Source: Melampsora larici-populina 98AG31 (taxonomy: Eukaryota; Basidiomycota; Pucciniomycetes; Pucciniales; Melampsoraceae). Taken from it: a DNA stretch of 64,000 bases. Below the pieces are notes generated by a model. That model made no database searches, was not told the origin of the DNA, and saw only the letters and a program-made list of their open reading frames with translations. Of this stretch, positions 57,616-64,000 are shown piece by piece. Each line of letters begins with the position of its first letter. Within the stretch, counting starts at the first letter, position 1. Location: contig NW_006768858.1 in NCBI RefSeq assembly GCF_000204055.1, positions 157,126 through 221,125 of the forward strand. Reading direction: 5' to 3'. The position numbers and the translations under genes are program-made.

Positions 57616-59188
57616 GAGATTAGTTATTTTATTTTATTTTTTTTATTACTATATTTCACAATACGTGAAAGGCCTTTACACAGACCTAGCCAGATCCTTG
57701 GTTCAAATCCCCTATAGGCCACAGAGATTTTCCTTATAAATTTTTTTTATCCTTTAAGTATAGGTCCACTAAAATTTTAGAATTGGATTGAGAATTTTTT
57801 TTTATTTCCTTAGTTCATCTTTTTTCCTCTTTTATAAAATTATCTGGGTTAAGTTGTTACATTCAAAATTTTATTATTACAAGTAGTAAAGACAATTACC
57901 ACAATTCAAAATTCACATAACCTTGCATTAAGCATTTGAGTACAGTGGTGTAGGGTTTTGTAGGACTCAGCCAGACCTTGTGGTCCTTTAGAAATAGTAG
58001 AATAGTGTTATGTGTTAGACTTGTGAAGATATAAAATTGTTAGAGAATTGCTTCTGTGATATTTTTTTATTTTTTTGAACTTTCATTTCAAGGTTGAGGG
58101 CAGTCTACGACAATATTAGTTTCATCCGTGTGGTTATTCTTTCTGCGCGGTGATTCTTCCCCTCTCCGGCTCAGCCTACGCCACACAGCATAGGAGTTCT
58201 ACAACGTGGTGTTTTTCTTCGAATCTGCTTGTCCAGGAGGTTAAGTAAATCTTTGCAAGCAGTTTTTGGACCAAGGGATACTCCAATTTTTTCCAGAGCA
58301 TCCCCTCTATCATCTATACAGATTGTAATCAGATATTTAAAAAGTCAGTCAAAATGCACAAGGGGATCAGATTTCATTACATGAGACATACCAGGTTCCG
58401 AATCTGGATCTTTTTTTCTACGCCTGACTTTTGTTGTACTATTGGATTCAATCTGATGATTGCCATGCAGTTCACGGCGCCAATCCCGGAGTTCATGGCT
58501 ACTAAGAACTGGGGCTATGTGAGGATGTTTTGGTGGCTTAACCAGACTACAAAATGGCGCACACAATTGATGATATATAAGAAGGAGGGATTAAGACAAA
58601 TGAGAAGCCATCATATCTATATCTATATGTATATATGATTCTGTGTTTCAAATTTTTAAAATAACCTGTGAGTGGCAAGCTGGCGATCATCATCAACTCA
58701 TGACTGAATTAGTTGGTATTGATCATTGCCGGCGATGCGGTTCTACTCTCAAAGACCCTTTCAATACTTGGGTGGAAACGTACACTACTATGGGGACCTA
58801 GGAAACACTTGAAAGGTTTACTTGGTGATGATTTGGCAGGCTGCCTATCATGAACTTTGGATGGGTCTGGGTATTACCAAGCACATTGTTACCAGTTATG
58901 ATTGATGAGTCAAATCAAATCCAGATCAAATCGCGATTGATCAATTAGTATACAAGTCATGACAAATCATTGGATACATTCTTTTATAATCTCATTGTCA
59001 AACTAAATTCCTATTTCTTTATAGATCCGATTGTCAGTTACCATTCTATCAACTATCGCGAAAAGTTTGGAACTAAGGACACAGATAAAAGTGTTAGTTA
59101 CATGTTACTAACCATGGTATCTATAACAACTAAAAAGATTTCAGAAACAAACCTGTGAGTGATGTAAAATGGCATTGTGCTGTCATGG
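57616..59188. other. AT-rich gene-poor stretch
   Basis: Contains TTTTATTT runs, a GGTTCAAATCCC motif at about 57,697 and a TATATCTATA microsatellite near 58,610-58,640. No gene recognised. Confidence 0.45.
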
Positions 59189-60117
59189 TCAATTGGTGGA
59201 TTTATCAATTGGTACATCATCTTTGAGGGGGCTTCCATGTTCTGAAAACCCAGGTGGTTTTGGCGAACTGCCCGTGTATAGCTTGCGCTTGGCTCTGGTA
59301 ATAAAATCATCAATATAATAAATGTCAGACTATAAGAGTGAGGTAGTGGAGATTTTTCACTTCACTCTCAAATGAGCTCACTCGTGATATTCTGCCAACG
59401 CAGGAATAAAACCAACGTCTTCAATAGCCCAATTGAACATCTTTTGGTGCACTTCTAACGTTTTGATTGCAGTTCTAAGCTGAACCTCAAGATCTGGAGG
59501 GCGGGTGGCCAAAGGATTGGTGTTGCATGACTGAAGAGTTATTGCTGCAATTGCTTGATGATCTTCACCCAGTGACACAACATTACTGTGGAGAGTGTCT
59601 TGAGTGTTGTCTTCAGTGGCGTAGATTTCTGAAATCTCGTCTTCATTGAGGTACTTGTAAGTTTGGATAAATTTTTCAATGTTTTCGGCAGCAAGTTGAA
59701 ACTGCCCACTCCAGAGGTAAAGTATAACAAAAAGCTGAAGTGGGTGGTACAATTGTCATCAATATCAGCTTCACATTTGATGGTCTTCCGAGTGTCTTGA
59801 TATGAAAAGATTGGACCTCTGAGAGATGCTTGGAAGTAGCTATTTTGGGAGTTGACATCGAGTGGAATGAGTACATTATTGGCTAGTTGAGCTGATCTCA
59901 TTGAGCAAAAGGTCTTGACAAGGAGTCCACAATCTTCTTTTACTTTTTCATCAAATTGGAATTGTGGATAGAAAGTGAGGATGATGTTTAAAAACTGAGA
60001 GCAACTGGCTTGGCTTATGAATAGTTCGGTATCAATTCTAGGAGGGTCAGATCCATCACAAACAAATTGTAGCATGTAATTGGGTAAGAAGACAGGCATC
60101 TGTATTGGAGTCAACAT
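59189..60117 (-). pseudogene. Unrecognised gene with a one-base frame break
   Basis: A first reading block from 60,117 covers MPVFLPNYMLQFVCDGSDPP to KTIKCEADIDDNC. From about 59,735 the frame changes and continues as SGQFQLAAENIEKFIQTYKY to IPALAEYHE at a GTGAGC donor (59,382). A last exon (59,294-59,189) encodes KRKLYTGSSPKPPGFSE and ends at TGA. The shift falls at a run of five T (minus strand), where one more T would keep the frame, so either a real frameshift or a base-call error is possible. I do not recognise the family; no transmembrane segment or catalytic motif is evident. Confidence 0.5.
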
Positions 60118-60604
60118 GATCATCAGGTTGAGTGAAAGAAAAGATCATCAATGAGGTGGGAAACAGGATGATGGGAAGAGGACAAAACCACAAGTTGGGT
60201 AGCTGGGTTTATCTATGGGCACAGGGAGAGAGATTGAACGTGGATCAACAAGCCCTTGTTCTAGAATTGTTAATTGACATGCTTCTGCAGGTGTACTACT
60301 CATCTCCGACTGGAGATAGATTTTTTTACAAATGTATATATACAATAGACTTGTAAAGTATTATGCCCCACTCACCGCTCAATCTTTGAGCAACACCAAA
60401 GACAAGTACAAATGCCGAGAAAATACCCACATTGATGGGGGTTGTTTTTGATCCGCCTGTAATTAACATATTTGATACAAGCAATCTGGATTCTGGGGTT
60501 GGGCCTCAAGCATATATGACTGATAAATTTCCCAATCTCAAGCGTACACTGTATACTTTTCATGATGGGGTAACATTATTCTTTCATTCAGCGTAGGAAG
60601 TTTC

Positions 60605-60853
60605 TGTTGACATGTATACTCATTACTAATACTCTTGCATATTTCAAATTACATTAACTTGTTATATCAAATCATTTATATGCTTATGCACAATTAATGC
60701 TTGTACATTTCATCTATATTCTCTTTCTCTCCATAGCCTGTTGTTGTTTGGGTGTTGATCTTGTTTTATACTTCACTCAAACACTATCCATTGCGCCATA
60801 TTCTATTTCTCTCTCTATCTTTCTATACATCAGAACACTGACGCTGCTGTACA
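60605..60853 (+). repeat. 5' LTR of a Ty1/copia element
   Basis: A 249-bp sequence starts TGTTGACATG and ends CTGCTGTACA (TG...CA). It is followed after ~16 bp by TGGTTATGAGCCC and then by gag. Related sequence exists as debris near 28.1-28.5 kb. Confidence 0.7.
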
Positions 60854-60869
60854 GTATTCTTACTTCATC

Positions 60870-60882
60870 TGGTTATGAGCCC
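60870..60882 (+). other. Putative primer-binding site
   Basis: TGGTTATGAGCCC lies 16 bp after the LTR, the usual place for a tRNA-primed start of minus-strand DNA. It resembles the initiator-Met tRNA type (TGG-AT--GAGCC). Confidence 0.4.
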
Positions 60883-61722
60883 AGCACACAGCTGAGGTAT
60901 CTCTGCTCATATTGATAACACCAAATGCAACAACCAGAAGAAGACTATTCTTCCAAAACCCACCACCTCCCCATGTCTTTGTACCCCACCCCTGCTGGCA
61001 CGCCTGCTAGTGGAGAAACCATGCCACTGTCAGACGCTTCTGACGACTCAAATGAATCTGATTCTTTGGGACACACTCTACAGAGACAACTACAACCTGC
61101 ATTGTCCACTTTGACAACCATGTCAGACAACCATAGTTCCATGCCTAGTAGTTCTATCCTCTTCACCTTTCCAAAGCTTGGCAACTGTGATATCTTTCAA
61201 TGAAAGAAGAACATTGAAGGATATATCAAGGCCATTGGTCTTGTATCATACATACGCTCTTTGGTCCCAACACCTACCAATCCTGAAGCACTTGATGCCT
61301 TCAAAATGCGAAAACAGCAAGTCATGCTGGTCATTAGGGCAAGTCTGGATCCAGTCCATATGCAACACATATTGGGTATGGACGATCCTTTCTTGGGAAT
61401 TCAATCTCTTGAGAAACGTCATGGGGTCAATTTGGGATTAGCTGCAGCAAACATCATTACAAAGATTGTTAATCACCAGTACGACTCATCCACGAAACTT
61501 GAGGACTATGTCAGTGAAGCTCAATCACTACAGAACCAGCTCGCTAAAACAGTATGTGAGGAATCAGGTCTGAAACTTTTGGACCAGGTTTTGGCTTTAC
61601 TTATGCTAATCAATCTACCAAGGGATGACTTTGGTGGCATCATACAACAACTGATGGGTGACACGACAAACCTCACAACTACAAATGTGATCAATAGACT
61701 TCTTACAACACAGCCACAATTA

Positions 61723-62651
61723 CTGTACCAGTACTGGTAAAGTACAGTATAGTACCTGATTTTCCCGGTACAGTACCTGCCAGTATTGTACCTAGGTGGG
61801 CACTACTGTACTGGAGGGCAAATTTTTTTGAAATTTTAGTATAGGTACTGTACCAAGTACAGTACCGCCACGGAAGGTACGATACCGGTACTGGCCCTGC
61901 CAGTACCTAAAATATAGGTACTATACCGGTACAGTAGTCAACAGTACCTGCATTTTTGATTTTCTTGATCAATCCCCTTTCCTCCCAGCACTATAGTAGT
62001 ATGTTTGTTTTCAATTTCAATCTCTACTGATATTTGTTACCTAATTAATGATTTATATATAAATAGGCAACTTAGTTATCATTTCTTAAGCCTTTCAATA
62101 CACCCAATGTTCCGGGTACCAACTCAAGGTACGGTGAGATACTGGGCAGTACTTGCCATAGGTACGGTAAAGTACAGTACCTATCTGCAAACCTGAGATA
62201 CCAGTATAGTACAGTACCTAGCAGAACACAAAGTTACTATACTGCTGGGCGTTTTTTACGGTACCTAGATCGTAGGTACTGTATAGAGTACTGTGCCTAG
62301 TGCAAGGTACTGTACCAAGTACCTTCATTTGTAGTATCCTGATAAGATGGATTCTCACAACTAGAACAGAATGTTAGATCAAAGAGGAAAGGTATAACCA
62401 TTGCATATAATGGTTGAACTTACCTAGAACAGAATGTTAGATCAAAGAGGAAAGGTGAAGAGAAACCAATCCTATCTACAATCTATTCTACAATATATAA
62501 ATGAATTATGCTAATAAGATATAAAGATATTTAGAGTAAAATATGATTAGCAATCAGGAATGATGTAATTAGACCTATCACATACATAACATCATAACAT
62601 ATCCAAAAAGCCAGGTACTGTACTAGTATTGACAATACTTTACCAGTACAG
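61723..62651. mobile_element. 929-bp GTAC-rich MITE, Tc1/mariner-like, with TA duplication
   Basis: The ends are inverted (CTGTACCAGTACTGGTAAAG at the left, CTGTACTGGTAAAGTA inward from the right). TA borders both sides (61,721-61,722 and 62,652-62,653). Ignoring the element plus one TA leaves the gag frame open across the site, which supports these boundaries. The interior is full of GGTACAGTACC-type palindromes. No transposase. Confidence 0.8.
62361..62456. repeat. 33-bp direct repeat inside the mariner-like MITE
   Basis: CTAGAACAGAATGTTAGATC plus the following AAAGAGGAAAGGT occurs at 62,361-62,393 and again at 62,424-62,456. Confidence 0.85.
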
Positions 62652-63380
62652 TAACTGTGGCTGCGTTGCTTCTTACTGAGGCACAGATGAGTCAAAACGA
62701 CACCACGAACTCACTGGCTTACACGGTGGTTTTGAAGAACAAGAAGGTTACTCCGACTAGCAAGGGAGGTGACAGATCCAGTACAGCACCTGATGCTTTA
62801 TTTTGCCACCCCAGTCATCAGTTCTCAATGCATCTCAACCGAGATTGCAAAGATCGCCGAGGCAACCACACACCCAACATGTCTAGACCTATGCAACGTC
62901 AGTGGAGCGCTCCAGCCAGTCAGAACACTAGCAAACCGACTCAGCTATCAAACACTGATAAAATCCGCCTATTTGATCAAGCCTTCTCGTCACAAAGCAA
63001 ATCGCCAAGTGCCTCTGCAAACGCTTCTGTTGTAACTGAGGATTTGGGAAATGATGATGAAGAAACGATCAATCTCACCACTGCATACTCTGCGATTGCA
63101 TCCAATGTTCAACACAGCAAAGTCAACTTCTTCATGGACACTGGGTCAAACAAAGACATATTCAATGATGTCAAAGTCTTTGATAATCTCCATTCCATTC
63201 AGCCTGTCACCATCAAATCAGCAAACGGAGGCGTCATAATTGCGACTCAAGCTGGTGATGTGACTGTGATCACTTAGGATATGGAAGACAACCAATGTAG
63301 TGCATGTGAGGGTAGGTGCTCAGGAAGAGGACTCTAGGCTCACTAATTGGGCAAATTGGTGGGTAGGATTTCAAGGTCTC

Positions 63381-63962
63381 TTAGGGTTAGGGTTAGGGTT
63401 AGGGTTAGGGTTAGGGTTAGGGTTAGGGTTAGGGTTAGGGTTAGGGTTAGGGTTAGGGTTAGGGTTAGGGTTAGGGTTAGGGTTAGGGTTAGGGTTAGGG
63501 TTAGGGTTAGGGTTAGGGTTAGGGTTAGGGTTAGGGTTAGGGTTAGGGTTAGGGTTAGGGTTAGGGTTAGGGTTAGGGTTAGGGTTAGGGTTAGGGTTAG
63601 GGTTAGGGTTAGGGTTAGGGTTAGGGTTAGGGTTAGGGTTAGGGTTAGGGTTAGGGTTAGGGTTAGGGTTAGGGTTAGGGTTAGGGTTAGGGTTAGGGTT
63701 AGGGTTAGGGTTAGGGTTAGGGTTAGGGTTAGGGTTAGGGTTAGGGTTAGGGTTACGGGTTAGGGTTAGGGTTAGGGTTAGGGTTCCGTTAGGGGTTAGG
63801 GTTAGGGTTAGGCTTAGCCCCTAGGGTTAGGGTTAGGGTTAGGGTTAGGGTTAGGCTTAGGCTTAGGCTGCGGGTTAGGGTTAGGGTTAGGGTTAGGGTT
63901 AGGGTTAGGCTTAGGGTTAGGGTTAGGGTTAGGGTTAGGGTTAGGGTTAGGGTTAGGGTTAG
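63381..63962. repeat. Telomeric (TTAGGG)n array
   Basis: About 580 bp of TTAGGG. The first ~370 bp are perfect; from about 63,755 onward variants occur (ACGGGTTAGGG, CCGTTAGGGG, TTAGGC, CTGCGGG). The G-rich strand points right, as expected for the right end of a chromosome. TTAGGG is the usual fungal telomere unit. Confidence 0.95.
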
Positions 63963-64000
63963 TCCATAGTCGATTGGGGGGGAAAGGCGGGACTCACATG
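63963..64000. other. Non-telomeric tail after the array
   Basis: The last 38 bases are unique sequence with a run of seven or more G and no TTAGGG. It could be an assembly or adapter artefact, or show that the array is interstitial and the chromosome continues. Confidence 0.6.

Larger units (their letters stand above)
60925..63277 (+). pseudogene. Copia gag-protease reading frame, interrupted
   Basis: Translation starts MQQPEEDYSSKTHHLPM and the gag core reads KNIEGYIKAIGLVSYIRS, then ILGMDDPFLGIQSLEKRHG and LQNQLAKTV, as in copia gag. A TGA at 61,201-61,203 stands where a Trp is expected (FQ-KKN); the frame is the same on both sides. After the MITE the frame resumes with VAALLLTEAQ, a Cys/His region (FCHPSHQFSMHLNRDCKDRRG) and the protease active site FFMDTGSNKDIF. 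A stop at 63,275 ends the frame about 100 bp before the telomeric repeats, and nothing of integrase remains. Confidence 0.75.
60605..63380 (+). mobile_element. Ty1/copia retrotransposon, truncated by the telomeric array
   Basis: The order is LTR, putative primer-binding site, gag, protease start. Integrase, reverse transcriptase, RNase H and the 3' LTR are missing because telomeric repeats begin at 63,381. A TA-flanked MITE interrupts gag. Direction of reading is toward the array. Confidence 0.75.

Noticed and set aside
57448..57717. Overlapping ORFs in the GC-rich block near 57.5 kb
   Set aside because: They fall inside the hAT MITE and its flank; open frames on both strands result from composition and palindromes.
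57690..57722. GGTTCAAATCCC resembling a tRNA B box
   Set aside because: The bases around it do not form a T-stem, no A box or acceptor stem fits upstream, so a tRNA gene is not supported.
63300..63824. Long ORFs of Leu-Gly and Arg-Val repeats
   Set aside because: They are translations of the telomeric hexamer, not genes.
1..64000. CRISPR arrays, bacterial operons, ribosomal RNA
   Set aside because: The DNA is clearly eukaryotic nuclear; no regularly spaced short repeats or rRNA-like sequence were seen.

Overview
This is nuclear DNA of a basidiomycete fungus, most likely a rust (Pucciniales). The genes are AT-rich and carry many short introns with GTATGT/GTAAGT-type donors. The core genes are fungal (mitochondrial ATP synthase subunit d, a PAS-kinase-like kinase, a sugar-phosphate cyclase, an A-T-R synthetase-like enzyme). 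More than half of the window is transposon-derived, and a long (TTAGGG)n array lies at its right end. I assigned the lineage from protein style and transposon families, not from a database.

1-16.3 kb is the gene-rich part. After a ~1 kb TIR element come a relic of the 3' end of an adenylation-thiolation-reductase gene, a serine-rich acidic protein with a duplicated module (+), the intact 13-exon A-T-R gene (-), a decayed paralogue of the serine-rich gene (+), ATP7 (+), and a nine-exon DHQ-synthase-superfamily cyclase of the desmethyl-4-deoxygadusol/valiolone synthase type (-). The alternation of A-T-R and serine-rich copies indicates an old local segmental duplication.

16.3-34 kb is a transposon nest. 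A relic of the A-T-R 5' end is split by an 844-bp PIF/Harbinger-like MITE with a TTA duplication. It is followed by an ~8.1 kb CACTA-like element with two multi-exon genes, LTR debris, and a badly decayed second CACTA transposase.

35-40 kb holds the kinase gene, an N-terminal fragment of a DUF6589-like transposon protein, and an isolated piece of a mitochondrial-type isoleucyl-tRNA synthetase. 40,972-47,215 is a complete 6.2 kb PIF/Harbinger element with a perfect TAA/TTA duplication. It carries a Myb/SANT-like gene, an extra gene of unknown role and a transposase gene, and it sits inside an exon of a host gene whose frame reads through if the element is ignored.

48-60 kb contains another rust-type repeat gene, weakly supported ORFs, a truncated copy of the first TIR element, and a 278-bp GC-rich hAT MITE with an 8-bp duplication. 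From 60.6 kb a Ty1/copia element (5' LTR, gag, protease), interrupted by a TA-flanked mariner-like MITE, is cut off by the telomeric repeat array. The last 38 bases are not telomeric, so this may be an interstitial array or an imperfectly assembled chromosome end.
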